From positions 434,001 through 498,000 of the forward strand of contig JBQEQX010000001.1 of NCBI GenBank assembly GCA_052043515.1: 64,000 nt of DNA, written 5' to 3'. The translations under genes were made by a program, and so were the position numbers. The number at the start of each line of letters is the position of its first letter. The first letter of the stretch is position 1. Of the stretch, positions 40,907 to 51,795 are shown piece after piece. The notes under the pieces are model-generated. The model was not told where the DNA came from, did no database searches, and saw only the letters and a list, made by a program, of their open reading frames with translations. The stretch is from Ehrlichia sp052043515. Its GTDB lineage: Bacteria; Pseudomonadota; Alphaproteobacteria; Rickettsiales; Anaplasmataceae.

Positions 40907-42112
40907 TTATATTTCTAAAAACATTCTACTCGGATCTTCAATGTATTGTTTAATTCTCACTAAAAATGTAACAGCACCTTGCCCATCAACAATTCTATGA
41001 TCATAAGACAATGCAATATACATCATTGGTCTGATTTCTATAGAATTATCATTAATCACAACAGGACGTTTTTGTACAGAATGCATACCCAAAATTCCAG
41101 ATTGAGGAGGGTTAATTATAGGAGTAGATAGCAGAGAACCATATACACCACCATTAGTTATAGTAAATGTTGCACCTGCCATATCAGAAACTTCCAATTT
41201 GCCATCTCTAGCCTTTTTTCCTAAAGAAGTTAAGTTTGATTCAAGTTCAGCAAATGACATTTTATCAGCATCACGTATTACTGGGACAACTAAACCTTTA
41301 TCTGTGCCCACAGCAATACCTATATCATAATAGTGTTTATATACAATTTCATTGCCAGATATTTCAGCATTAATTATCGGCAATTCTTTTAATGCTAACA
41401 CCACTGCTTTTATAAAAAACGACATAAAACCTAGTTTAATCCCATACCGCTTTTCAAAATTTTCTCTATACTTAATACGAAGATCCATAACATTCTTCAT
41501 ATCAACTTCATTGAATGTCGTTAATATTGCAGCAGTGTTTTGAGATTCTTTAAGTCTTGCAGCAATCACCTGTCTGATTTTACTCATCTTTACACGTTCT
41601 TCTCTTTTATCTCCTACATTAGACAATTGTTTATCATGATCAGGTGTAGTTTTAGCACTAGATCCTATATAACTCAGAACATCAGATTTTGTAATTCTAC
41701 CTCCAATACCCGACCCAGTAATCTGATCTCGATTAATCAAATTTTCTTTCATAATTCTGTCCGCAGATGGAGCATCCTTTTTTTGTATGAATTGCTGTAT
41801 ACCTTTATCCACAGTAACATCATTACCCAATGCAGAATTTTGAGCATTTGACGATTTTACAACCTCCGGCTTAACAGTACTTATTACACATAAAACCTGA
41901 CCTTTTTTTATCATCTCCTCATCTGAAACTAATACTTCAACAATGGTACCGTCCTCTGGAGACACAATTTCAAGAGAAGTTTTATCAGTTTCAATTATAA
42001 ACAACATATCACCTTGTTTTACAGTATCACCAACACCTACTGATACCCGAATCGGAGCTTCCAATATTGACTCTCCACCAAGATTTTCAGCTTTTATATG
42101 TATTTCGCTCAT
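40907..42112 (-). CDS. sucB: 2-oxoglutarate dehydrogenase E2, dihydrolipoyl succinyltransferase
   Basis: Core acyltransferase of the TCA-cycle 2-oxoglutarate dehydrogenase complex. The 401-residue protein has one lipoyl domain with the lipoylated lysine at K44 (ETDKTSLEI), and a peripheral subunit-binding domain with GSGIGGRITKSDV. The catalytic domain ends in SYDHRIVDG with H372 and the following aspartate. The SFAELES and FTITNGGVYGSLLSTPI segments match the succinyl rather than acetyl type. No frame break. A small lipoyl-like gene lies upstream on the same strand. Confidence 0.94.
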   Translation of the reverse strand: MSEIHIKAENLGGESILEAPIRVSVGVGDTVKQGDMLFIIETDKTSLEIVSPEDGTIVEVLVSDEEMIKKGQVLCVISTVKPEVVKSSNAQNSALGNDVTVDKGIQQFIQKKDAPSADRIMKENLINRDQITGSGIGGRITKSDVLSYIGSSAKTTPDHDKQLSNVGDKREERVKMSKIRQVIAARLKESQNTAAILTTFNEVDMKNVMDLRIKYRENFEKRYGIKLGFMSFFIKAVVLALKELPIINAEISGNEIVYKHYYDIGIAVGTDKGLVVPVIRDADKMSFAELESNLTSLGKKARDGKLEVSDMAGATFTITNGGVYGSLLSTPIINPPQSGILGMHSVQKRPVVINDNSIEIRPMMYIALSYDHRIVDGQGAVTFLVRIKQYIEDPSRMFLEI

Positions 42113-42300
42113 AAAATGTACCTTAAAAATTCTTCACATCGCCTAATAATTAGATTATATATACGATAGTCAACAATAAACAACTATTTATGTCCTAAAT
42201 TATTCACAATAACCTAACGTTGGAATCATGTACTATAAAAACGACCGACGGGGATTTTTACCATCAATTAGAGTATTTGGACACGAAATGCATTATAAAT

Positions 42301-42564
42301 CTAGGCATTGCAATCATATATCCTACACAAAACCGTGCCTTTGTTTACCGATATTATCGAATTATCCTCAACAAAAAGTTTTACAATAACTCCTCGCTGA
42401 GGAGCCTTTATCGTTTGAATTAATAAATCATCTTCAACACTGCGAACTACAAACAAACATGCTCCCTTTTCCACAATTTCATTAAGGTTTACCAGTACTT
42501 CAATCTTGATTGTCAGTATTGATCTATCAAAAAGATCATCAGCTACTACATCTACTATCCCCAT
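42301..42564 (-). CDS. Mini lipoyl/biotinyl-like domain protein without the acceptor lysine
   Basis: An 87-residue frame with AAGGG six bases before its ATG. The fold pattern is that of lipoyl or biotinyl carrier domains: LVNLNEIVEKGACLFVV, then IKAPQRGVIVKLFV and VNKGTVLCRI, parallel to the hammerhead pattern of the neighbouring SucB. Where SucB has ETDKTS, this protein has RSVEDDLL and no lysine in the turn, so it probably cannot carry a cofactor. It may be a decayed fragment of a carrier subunit or a small binding protein. It is isolated by about 190 bases from sucB. Confidence 0.5.
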   Translation of the reverse strand: MGIVDVVADDLFDRSILTIKIEVLVNLNEIVEKGACLFVVRSVEDDLLIQTIKAPQRGVIVKLFVEDNSIISVNKGTVLCRIYDCNA

Positions 42565-42990
42565 AAATGCCCTTTTTTAATTTTAATACTACATATTTCT
42601 CAATTACTCTTACTCTCATAATCAACAATAATTCAAATTGTTTTATGAGTACGAAGACTTTACCAAAATATATTTTCTTATATAACAGGACACTTAGTAG
42701 AAATTCTAAATTACCAATAGCATAACAAATTAAGAAAAATACCTCACGTAATGTTATTTCATAGTAATAAAATGTCAAATTTTTATCACTTAAGGTAATA
42801 ATTTCAACAAGTTATCACTAAGACTCCCATTCTAATTAAAATTTATGATATAAGCAAGATAAAGTCATGAGAATCCTTGCTTCTTTAACAGTTACAAGAC
42901 TAGTACACCATATTTCAGATTATTTCTATACAATCTCACTCAACTAAGAGATTGTGGATGATTAGCATAACACACGCGCTCAACTTATTA
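42565..42990. other. Spacer between the mini lipoyl gene and the gamma-CA-like gene
   Basis: About 425 bases without a supported gene. A minus-strand open stretch from 42778 is hydrophobic but has no recognisable features, so I leave it out. Confidence 0.45.
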
Positions 42991-43509
42991 CTATTTATCA
43001 CATAAGTATTCACGAGATAATCTTATATAATTATCAGCAGACTCTTTAATATGGTTTATTTCTTCATCAGAAAGCATTCTAAAAAATTTTGCAGGCCTAC
43101 CTGCCCATAATTCTCCAGACTTTATAATTTTACCCTTTGTTACCAGTGATCCAGATGCTACCATTGTATTCTGTTCTACAATAACTTTGTCCATTACAAT
43201 AGAGCCCATACCGATAAACGCATAGTCATGTATTTGACAAGCATGTAATATACATCCATGACCTACTGTCACCATTCTGCCGATTTCTGTGTCACCATTA
43301 TTTCTATCAACATGTACTAATGTATTATCTTGAATATTAGTGCCCTCACCTATACTGATCATTCCTACGTCTCCACGCAACACTGAATTATACCAGATGC
43401 TAGCACTTTTATTAATATAAACATTACCTACAATAAATGCAGTAGATGCAATAAATACAGATTTATCTATAGTGGGAACAAAATTCCTATAACTTACTAT
43501 ATTGTACAT
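42991..43509 (-). CDS. Gamma-carbonic-anhydrase-like hexapeptide protein
   Basis: Left-handed beta-helix protein of the YrdA/PaaY gamma-carbonic anhydrase family, 172 residues from the ATG at 43509 (an in-frame start six codons upstream exists). Repeats of the hexapeptide type run through SIWYNSVLRGDVGMISIGEG, NIQDNTLVHVD, VTVGHGCILHACQIHDYAFIGMGS and VASGSLVTKG. Three histidines (in VHVD, GHG and HAC) match the family zinc ligands. In alphaproteobacteria such proteins may act as carbonic anhydrase or, as in mitochondria, associate with complex I; which applies here is unknown. No frame break. Confidence 0.88.
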   Translation of the reverse strand: MYNIVSYRNFVPTIDKSVFIASTAFIVGNVYINKSASIWYNSVLRGDVGMISIGEGTNIQDNTLVHVDRNNGDTEIGRMVTVGHGCILHACQIHDYAFIGMGSIVMDKVIVEQNTMVASGSLVTKGKIIKSGELWAGRPAKFFRMLSDEEINHIKESADNYIRLSREYLCDK

Positions 43510-43721
43510 AAATAAATTCAACCACAATTTATTAATTGATACCCTAATATATTCGATACATCAAAGATCCTTACAGTCAAAATAAATCTCAACTGATCAC
43601 GCTTAATATTACTATAATATGGTATACACTCAATTAATAAAAACCCACAATACAAATTTATACATTGATATAATACAAAAAAATATATATACATGGGTTT
43701 CGTATTAACAATTGATTGACA

Positions 43722-44839
43722 ATGCTGCGTAACATAATTCTCCTACTCCTATGTTTTCTATATGTAAATGATGCTTATACATCACCTATACAAACAAAAG
43801 CATCTCAGGCAGTGGTTTTTGATTTTCTTTCCAATACTGTGCTGTTTGCACATAACGCGGATGAACAGATTGTATCCTCATCAATGAGTCATCTTATGAC
43901 TCTTTATGTCGCATTTTCCTATATGAAGGCTGGATTTGTAAAAATGGAAGACAAATATGTAACCAGCAAGGAAGCATGGCAAAAAGGAGGACCTTCTATT
44001 TTTCTAAGAACCGGACAATCGGTAACAGTACGTGACTTAATTAATGGAATTATCACAATATCTGCAAATGACGCATCTATTACCTTAGCAGAAGGTATTG
44101 CGGGTTCTCAAGGGAATTTTGTTAACGAGCTGAATTACACAGCACAAAAACTTAATTTAACAAAATCTCATTTTACAAATGTGACAGGAGCTCCAGATAA
44201 AAATCAGGTTATGTCAGCGCATGATTTAATAACCCTGGCAGTACGGCTTTTTAAAGATTTTCCAGAATATTATCACCTATTTTCCAAAAAAAAGATTTTA
44301 AATACAACAACATATATCAAACAAGCGTCAACACATTACTGAATAATATAAATATTGACGGTGTAGCAGTTGGATATAGCGAAGAAGGATACGGAGCCAT
44401 AATGTCGGCAGAGCGAGATGGTAGACGTGTATTCATCTTAATTAACGGATTTAAATCTGAAGAAGAACGTCTATCTGAAGCAAAACAACTAATTGATCAT
44501 TACTTTTATCAACTGAGCAACAAAACTATATTTCATAAGGGTAACAAAGTTTCAGAAGTAATGGTAAGCAATGGTGATATTAGATCTGTAGGCGCTACTG
44601 TTGATGATGACATTGTTATTTCATATCCTAAAGGGTCATATGACAATGTTAAAATTTCTGTTTTACATGACAAAATAATTCCTGCTCCAGTAATGAAAGG
44701 GCAAAAAATTGGTGAAATTCACATCCGAGTACCAGAGCTTGAGGAAAGAGTTGTACCCATTTATGCAACACATAATGTCGACAAGATAAATTATTCTCAA
44801 AAGATATGGTATATGCTTTTTCCTAAAAAACAGAGCTAA
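43722..44839 (+). CDS. dacA: D-alanyl-D-alanine carboxypeptidase homologue, catalytic residues lost (frame break)
   Basis: A DacA/PBP5-family exported protein of about 371 residues after removing two bases from the A8 run at 44286-44293. That repair restores the family segment PEYYHLFSKKDFKYNNIYQ. Signal peptide, SANDA motif (SxN box) and the C-terminal domain are present. The active-site SxxK box reads SMSH (S54 and H57), so the general-base lysine is missing. The KTG box reads AVG within GVAVGYSEEGYG, and the usual NRN-LL segment reads SVNTLL. Both lysines needed for D,D-peptidase activity are therefore gone. It is likely a non-catalytic, possibly peptidoglycan-binding or relic protein. ATG at 43722 is preferred over a TTG two codons upstream. 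Confidence 0.85.
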
Positions 44840-45258
44840 TACCAAATAATTAATACAAATACTAATTTCTCATTTATTTCCCTTCGAGTCTGTAATTAAT
44901 CATCCAAGATCAGCAGATAATTGAGGTAAGTTGTTAAAATTACAATAATGCTATACTTACAAACAACATAAGTACTTTAATACTCGTGCCTTAAAAAATA
45001 GCACGCCTTAGAAAAACTGTGCATTTTAAAAATACACATTAAACACAATAATTAGTTAAAATAGCTCACAGCAATCTAAATTACACAAACATATAACTGA
45101 AAAACAAAGCCCCTTAAATATTATTTACTAAAAAAACATTTTCACTCACTAAAGGAAAAATATTTCTTATTTATTTGACATAAGTTACTCTTAGACAACA
45201 ACCACCACCTAAACTTAATATAGCACGAATTTTTAATACTCTATAGAATAAATAGCTT
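44840..45258. other. Convergent gap between dacA and dsbD
   Basis: About 420 AT-rich bases; no gene or convincing terminator seen. Confidence 0.5.
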
Positions 45259-46495
45259 CTAATCCACATATTTATTGACAATATCCATCACTACTTTTTC
45301 ACTCAAAACTTGTGGTAAAACTTTTACTTTAATTCCACGTACATACAACACGTAAAGTGGTACACTATTCTTGTCTAGTTGACTAATATATGATGCCACT
45401 TCCGGGTTCTTAACAGTTAAATCACCTTTCATGTAATAAATATTTTTCCTAACTAACAAAGCTTGTATAGTATCCAATTGAAAAATCATTTCATTTACTT
45501 TACAAGTTAAACACCAATCTGCACCTATAGATAATAACACTGTTTTTTTTATCTTTTAACAACAGATCTAACTGTTTCTGAGAAAATTCCATTACTGTAA
45601 CGTGTTTCTCTAACTTACCACGCATTATTAAGTCTTTCACTGGATTAAAACATAATGGAGAAACAGCAACAACAAACAAGCAAGTAAAAACTATGAATCT
45701 ACGGATGAGCTTCCATGTTTTTATTAACCCCACAATCCATATCCCCATTACAAGCAGTATACCGCAAGACAAAACAGGAAAAAGTGCACCTATTCCCTTC
45801 TGCTTAATCAAGATACAGAGTAACCACGCTGCTGAAAAGTAAAGTGGAAAAGCTAAAAATCGATGTAAAACCTCCATCCATTTACCCGGCTTAGGAAAGA
45901 CTTTCAATAATCCAGGAAAAAATGATAACAACAAGTATGGTAATGCTATTCCAAACCCTAAAACCTGAAAAATCAACAAAGAAAAAAACCCAGGTTTATT
46001 TAAAGCTACAGTTACAGCAGATACCATGAAAGGTGCAGTACACGGAGTTGCAATAAATGTATATAACATTCCTACAGTAAAACTGCCTATCAATCCGTCC
46101 TTTTTTCTAGAATTAGCTGTACTAATAAGATTAGGAAAAATGAATGGTAGATCGTAAAATCCGGAAAAAGATAACCCCATAAGAAACATTATATACATCA
46201 ACAAAGCAACAAATACTGGAGATTGCATGTGATATCCCCAACCTACTAAATGTCCAAAATAACGTAATATTAAAAGTATTCCAGACAGTACCAACATACT
46301 CACCATAATCCCCATGGTATATGCTATTCCATCAGCTCTAACCATTGCTTTATTCTTAGATCCAGCACTTCTAACCACTGACATTATTTTTAATGACAAT
46401 ATAGGAAACACGCACGGCATACAATTTAAAATTATTCCACCAATCAAAGCACATGTTAAAATATACATTAAATCCAAGTTAAAGTAAGAAAACAT
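45259..46495 (-). CDS. dsbD: DsbD-like thiol:disulfide interchange protein (frame break)
   Basis: Moves reducing equivalents from cytoplasmic thioredoxin to periplasmic thiols. Removing one base from the plus-strand T8 run at 45543-45550 gives 411 residues. The membrane part has eight or so helices, with C25 and C28 in NCMPCVFP and C152 in TPCTAPF as the likely redox cysteines. A C-terminal thioredoxin-like domain begins after the join (TVLLSIGADWCLTC). It is shorter than E. coli DsbD because the N-terminal periplasmic alpha domain is missing, as in ScsB/CcdA-thioredoxin fusions. It stands alone. Confidence 0.88.
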
Positions 46496-46859
46496 AATTA
46501 TAAAATTTTAAATTTGATAAGGCACAGTATTAATTTAATTTACAAAATCTACATAATATCACAACTATAAATTTGCATTGCTAAAAAAATTATTAACAGT
46601 GAAAATAATATAGTCAAAATTTAAATATATTACACAGTAAATGATAAATTCATTCAACTTTCTTCTCTACAAGATATATTAACAAAGCAAAAATTAATAA
46701 CTAATTATGACATTACCTAGAACTAAACGAATCAAATAGTCAAATTCTCGGAAAAACAATCATATAAACAACTAAAAACCATATCTCCACGTGAACCCTC
46801 TTTGTCTATCAACACATCCCACAAAATTGAGACCAACGTAATAGCATAACACTTCAGTC
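46496..46859. other. Spacer between dsbD and sdhE
   Basis: About 365 AT-rich bases, no gene recognised. Confidence 0.5.
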
Positions 46860-47168
46860 TTAACTTGAAAACTTTGACGCCACAGACGACATATTGAAAT
46901 TTATAATATTCATCATCATACCACTGTCTAAAGATATCGGTATTGACTCCTCCCCTGTAATATATTTATAAAGCTGATGATCGTTAACATTAACTATTTT
47001 CTCGTATCTGTCAATGTCTTCATGAGATAACACGTAGATATGATGTAAAGCAAAATTACCAAGTATTATATCCATTTCTTTACACCCACGATGTAAACTT
47101 CTATATAATAACTTCTTACGTTTTTCTAATAAATCACCCATACTAATTTTTATATTAGAATCATCCAA
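46860..47168 (-). CDS. sdhE: Succinate dehydrogenase assembly factor SdhE
   Basis: A 102-residue SdhE/SDHAF2-family protein that promotes covalent attachment of FAD to the succinate dehydrogenase flavoprotein. The family signature RGxxE is present as HRGCKEMDIIL (R27, G28, E31), followed by HIYVLSHEDIDRYEKIVNVNDHQLYKYITG. The C-terminal tail is longer than usual. The sdh genes are not in this window. It is divergent from rseP with an 85-base spacer that carries a promoter candidate. Confidence 0.85.
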   Translation of the reverse strand: MDDSNIKISMGDLLEKRKKLLYRSLHRGCKEMDIILGNFALHHIYVLSHEDIDRYEKIVNVNDHQLYKYITGEESIPISLDSGMMMNIINFNMSSVASKFSS

Positions 47169-47189
47169 TTAAAATTATTACATATTATA

Positions 47190-47218
47190 TTGTCAATCAT
47201 GTAAATATACTATATTAT
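47190..47218 (+). promoter_or_regulatory. Putative sigma-70 promoter of the rseP-bamA cluster
   Basis: TTGTCA and TATTAT are spaced by 17 bases, 35 bases upstream of the rseP ATG. The spacing is ideal, but the sequence context is AT-rich. Confidence 0.4.
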
Positions 47219-47253
47219 CCAATTAACTTTTAATTACATCTAGCATTTATTAT

Positions 47254-48399
47254 ATGACAAGTATTATTGATAAACTGTATCATGCACTAGACAGTGGTTC
47301 GTTCTACTTACTATCATTTCTTATCATAATGTCTGTTATAGTGTTTGTTCATGAGTATGGTCATTACATTATTGCAAAGTTATGTAAAGTTAAGGTTGAA
47401 GCTTTTTCAATAGGGTTTGGCCCAGAGTTGTTTGGAATCAACGACAAATCGGGCACAAGGTGGAAGTTTTGTTTAATACCGATAGGTGGGTACGTTAAAA
47501 TGTTAGGCGATGAAGATCCATCAAGCACCGAAGCAAGCGTTAATAGTTTGTCAAAGGAAGAAAGATGCTTTGCTTTTTGTGAAAAACCATTGCATCAGAA
47601 ATTTTTCATCGTTCTTGCTGGCCCGTTAGCAAATTTAATATTTGCCGTAGTACTTCTGATGGCATTTTTTAGCATTAAAGGCGTTATGCAGCACAATTCA
47701 GTCATTGGCGGTGTGATAGAGGGTAGTGTAGCAGAACGTGCTGGATTGGTACCAGGGGATGTAGTACTAGAGATTAATAATCATCAGGTTAGGTGGTTTG
47801 AAGAAATAAAGCGGCATGTCAAAAAGTACCCAGTGGATAATCAAGAAGGACTTCTGATAAAATACTTACGTGATGGACGTGCTCACACTGTAAAGCTTAA
47901 GCCCGCCATAGTGGAAGAGAAGAATATGTTCGGTGGCATTAGAAAGGTGCCGTTTTTAGGAATAACAATGAGTGATGCAATAGTCAATTACGAAGTACGG
48001 AAATTTGGTATTTCAAGTTCCTTCATTCAATCAGTGAATTATACTTATTTGCTTTCTAAATCAATCTTCCAAGTGCTTGGACAAATGTTAACAGGAAAGC
48101 GTAGTATTTATGAGTTAGGTGGCCCAATACGTATCGCGCAGTATTCTGGAGAATCGGTAAAACAGAATGAGGTACTGTTGTGCATGGCTATGATTTCCAT
48201 TAATTTGGGTATAATGAACTTATTACCGATCCCTATGCTAGACGGCGGTCACATATTTCAGTATTTTATTCAAGCTATACTGCGACGTAAACAACTTAAT
48301 CCTAAATACCAAAAATATGTATCCACGATTGGATTAATGCTTTTATTATCACTAATGATTTTTGTTACGTTCAACGATATAAAAAGTATGTTTAAGTAA
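47254..48399 (+). CDS. rseP: Site-2 metalloprotease RseP
   Basis: M50-family intramembrane zinc protease that cleaves membrane-bound regulators and remnant signal peptides. The 381-residue protein has the zinc motif HEYGH (H33, E34, H37) in its first membrane helix, one PDZ domain with GSVAERAGLVPGDVVLEIN, and the C-terminal ligand region LLPIPMLDGGHIFQY. Only one PDZ is evident, compared with two in E. coli, which is common in alphaproteobacteria. It leads a cluster with bamA four bases downstream. No frame break. Confidence 0.95.
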   Translation: MTSIIDKLYHALDSGSFYLLSFLIIMSVIVFVHEYGHYIIAKLCKVKVEAFSIGFGPELFGINDKSGTRWKFCLIPIGGYVKMLGDEDPSSTEASVNSLSKEERCFAFCEKPLHQKFFIVLAGPLANLIFAVVLLMAFFSIKGVMQHNSVIGGVIEGSVAERAGLVPGDVVLEINNHQVRWFEEIKRHVKKYPVDNQEGLLIKYLRDGRAHTVKLKPAIVEEKNMFGGIRKVPFLGITMSDAIVNYEVRKFGISSSFIQSVNYTYLLSKSIFQVLGQMLTGKRSIYELGGPIRIAQYSGESVKQNEVLLCMAMISINLGIMNLLPIPMLDGGHIFQYFIQAILRRKQLNPKYQKYVSTIGLMLLLSLMIFVTFNDIKSMFK

Positions 48400-48403
48400 T
48401 GTT

Positions 48404-50724
48404 ATGAGATGTATTATTATTGTTTTAATGTTATTGATTTCCCACCTTGTCCATGCGGAAGTTCTTGATGCTAAGGTGAAACAAGTTCAAATCGGTGGTA
48501 ACCGTAGGTTGGATTACAACACGATATACTTTTATTCAAAAATTAATTTACAAGATAACGTAACACAAGACACTATTAATCAGGTCATTAAAAACCTGCA
48601 TTCAACACAACTATTCTCACACATTGAAGTGTATGTCAACAAAGATAATTACTTGATCATCAATGTAAAGGAGAACCCTGTTGTCCGGGATATAATTTTC
48701 CACGGGAATAAAGAGTTTAACAAAAAAAGAATTACATAATGATATTTTGAAGTTAAAGAAATTGTCAGTTTTTACAAAGTCAAAGTTGCAACAAGATATA
48801 TCAAATCTGTTACTGTTGTATCAGAGCAGGGGTAAACTAGGAGTAAAAATTTCCCATGAAGTAAAGGAATTAGAAAATAATAAAGTAGATATAGTTATAA
48901 GGATAAGTGAGGGTCCAACATCAAGGATAAAAAACATTAAATTTGTTGGAAACAAATCCTTTTCGGATAATATGTTAAAAAAAGCCATACAATCAACAGA
49001 ATATTATCCTTATAAAATATTTAATAACAACACAAAATTTGCCTCTGAAAGATTAATGCTTGACCAGGCAGGTTTATATAACTTTTATACATCCAAAGGT
49101 TTTATAGATTTCAGGATTAAGTCTGCAGTCCCGGAAATAATGGATGACTCCAATATCAACATAATTTTCTCTATAGAAGAGGGAACAGAATATAAATTTG
49201 GCAGTAGTAACGTGATCATAGATAAGCAGGTTGACAATCGTGGACAACTAAAAGAAGAGATTCAAACCCTTATTTCATCAAAAAGTGGAGATACATTTAA
49301 CCGGGAAATCATTAACAACTCCACTGAAAAGATTACACAATACTTAAGCAATAACGGCAATTTTTTTTCAGAAATAAAACATGAACATCATATAAGAGGT
49401 AACGTAATTGACATAGACTACATAGTATACATGGGTAATAAGGTTTACATTAACAATATAAATATTACAAATAACCAAAACACTATGGATCAGGTCATTA
49501 GGCAAAAGCTAAACATTTCTGAAGGTGATGTGTATAATGCCAGTGTAATTAACAGATCTTACAAGAATGTACTAAGTTTAGGGTTTTTTGAATCTGTAAA
49601 CGTACAAAGCCACAAAATAAACGATAGTTTAGTTGATTTGGATTTTCAGGTAAAGGAAAGGGGTACTGGGTCGTTTGATGTATCAGCTGGGTTTTCTTCC
49701 ATCACTGGGCTTGTAGGTAAAATAAATATACAGGAGAGAAATTTATTTGGCACTGGAAGGACATTATCTTTACACGTTGAAAAATCAGCTGTTTCTCTAT
49801 CTAGCAGTGTTGATTTTATTGTACCGAATTTCTTGGATACTGATTCAGCAACAGGATTTGGTTTATTCTATTCACATCAAAATAAATCAAGTGCTAAGGA
49901 ATCAAATGTAATTGGTGCTGCCAAATTTGCAAGTAACGCAGACCCAACTTTTACCAGTAGCAATGCCGGATTTATGTTGCACACAGCTCATGACATAACT
50001 GATGATCTTGGTATTTCGTTAAATTATTCTTACAGACACGTTAACATATTTAATGTCAAAGAGGCTGCTTCTGATTTAATAAAAGAACAGGCCGGGAAAA
50101 ATATTGATTCATCTGTCGGTTATACCTTGCAGTTTCGCAAGTTTGATAACTTATCTAAAATAACAGACGGGTACCTAGTTAAATTGCGTCAAAATTTTTC
50201 TGGACTAGGTGGAACGTTACATTATATAAAGACTGAAGGATCAGTTAATTATAGCAAAGCGATTTTCCACAGACTTGGTAACGACATACTTTTAAATGTA
50301 AAGGCATCTATGGGTTATGTTTTTTTCATACAAAAGTGATGAACAGGTAAAGATAAGTCAACGTTTTATACTGGGTAGTAATGAAATTAGAGGATTCCAT
50401 CAATCAGGTATAGGCCCAAGGGATAAAGTTACCTCGGACGCATTAGGCGGGAAGTTTTACTTTAACATAATAAATCAAATTGACTTTCCTATAGGATTAC
50501 CAGAGGATTTAGGTATTAAAGGATCTCTCTTTGTTGATGCGGCAACTTTGTTCGGGCTAGATTATACAAACAAAGAGTACCATGATAGTAAGTCATTGAG
50601 AGTTTCAGCTGGATTTGGTTTCTCATGGCGTTCTCCATTCGGACCAATGAGATTAGACTTTGGTTTTCCTTTGCTAAAGGAGGATTATGATGTTACAGAT
50701 ATAATAAGATTTTCAATGCAATAA
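48404..50724 (+). CDS. bamA: Outer-membrane assembly protein BamA (two frame breaks)
   Basis: Omp85 protein that inserts beta-barrel proteins into the outer membrane. Removing one base from the A7 run at 48722-48728 and the T7 run at 50320-50326 gives 772 residues. A signal peptide is followed by POTRA domains (QIGGNRRLDYNTI, GNKEFNKKELHND, FVGNKSFSDNML) and a C-terminal barrel. The barrel has the lid-lock-like SYKSDEQVKISQRFILGSNE, IRGF, and RSPFGPMRLDFGFPL. The protein ends in DIIRFSMQ, so the usual terminal aromatic residue of the beta signal is absent or internal. It lies between rseP and skp as in many proteobacteria. Confidence 0.95.
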
Positions 50725-50735
50725 GGGGGGTATTT

Positions 50736-51285
50736 ATGCTACTAAGGTTATTTTTTGTCGTTTTCTTCATTTCATTTGGTTTTAGCAATCATGCTTTAGC
50801 AAAAAAGTAGTGACAATAAAATTGTGGCTTTTGTTGATCGTGACATGATTATGTCTGATGCGTCATCAGTGAAAAGTATCAGAGCACAGTTAGACGACAA
50901 AAGAACAGCATTACAAAAGGATTTTGCAGAGAGAGAAGAACAATTACATAAGCTTGAAGAAGAGCTGGGTAAACAAAAATCTATTTTAAGCTCTGAAGCT
51001 TTTGAAAAGAAAGTTGCTGACTTTAAAGCAAAGGTATCAAATCTACAGCAGGATATTTCTGTCAAAGGGTCGGAATTGGAAAACATGTATATGAACGCTA
51101 TGGAAATAGTTTACAATAAAATTAAAAACATATCGACTAAAATAGCGAAAGAAAACAACATTGACGTAGTGCTTTTTTTAATGAGAAGGAATCAGGTACT
51201 ATATGCTACAGATGGCATAGATTTTTCTAATGAAGTATTGGAAAGACTAAATAAAGAATTACCAAGTGTGGAAATCAAAAAATAG
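50736..51285 (+). CDS. skp: OmpH/Skp-like periplasmic chaperone (frame break)
   Basis: Periplasmic holdase for outer-membrane proteins in transit to BamA. One base removed from the A6 run at 50801-50806 joins the signal peptide (LLRLFFVVFFISFGFSNHALA) to the mature protein, 182 residues in all. The mature part opens with IVAFVDRDMIMSDASSV, then has a long coiled-coil (KDFAEREEQLHKLEEELGKQ) as expected for the tentacles. The break lies exactly at the signal-peptide junction. An RBS-like AAGGGGGG lies upstream. The next gene is fabZ, not lpxD. Confidence 0.88.
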
Positions 51286-51309
51286 TATATCGATTAGGTT
51301 GATTTTCGT

Positions 51310-51757
51310 ATGCAGTTTAATATTCAGCAAATCATCAAAATGTTGCCGCACTCATATCCTTTCCTGTTGCTTGATAAAGTGACTACATGTATTCCTGATG
51401 AGTCCATAACAGCAATAAAAAAATGTTACCTTTAATGAACCTTTTTTTGTCGGTCATTTTCCAGGTAACCCTGTTATGCCAGGTGTGCTTGTTGTTGAAG
51501 CTATGGCACAAGCGTGTGCAGTATGTGTAGTTAGTAACGTTGAAAAATATAGTACGCATAACTATTCGGTATACTTCATGTCAATAGAATTAGCGAAATT
51601 TCGTAAACCTATTATTCCAGGAGACACATTAGTTATCAAAGCAAACGTGATACACAAAAGAAAAAATACATGCAGGTTTCAGTGCTATGCATATGTTGAA
51701 AATGCACTAACCACTGAGACACAGATCCTGGCAATGATTAAACAGAATGAAGAATGA
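51310..51757 (+). CDS. fabZ: 3-hydroxyacyl-ACP dehydratase FabZ (frame break)
   Basis: Hot-dog-fold dehydratase of type II fatty-acid synthesis. One base removed from the A7 run at 51417-51423 gives 148 residues, the normal length. The protein starts with FNIQQIIKMLPHSYPFLLLD. The catalytic histidine and glutamate are in GHFPGNPVMPGVLVVEAMAQ. Only 24 bases separate it from skp, and no lpxD lies between or lpxA after it. The purH frame may overlap its stop (ATGA). Confidence 0.94.
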
Positions 51758-51795
51758 AGAGTGATTTTTTTAAAAACATTGGATGTATAGAAAAT

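Noticed and set aside
42397..42411. CTCCTC-GAGGAG hairpin
   Set aside because: Lies inside the mini lipoyl coding frame and lacks a T run, so not a terminator.
42539..42778. Minus-strand frame of 79 codons upstream of the mini lipoyl gene
   Set aside because: Overlaps the better-supported ATG with its ribosome site and shows no domain.
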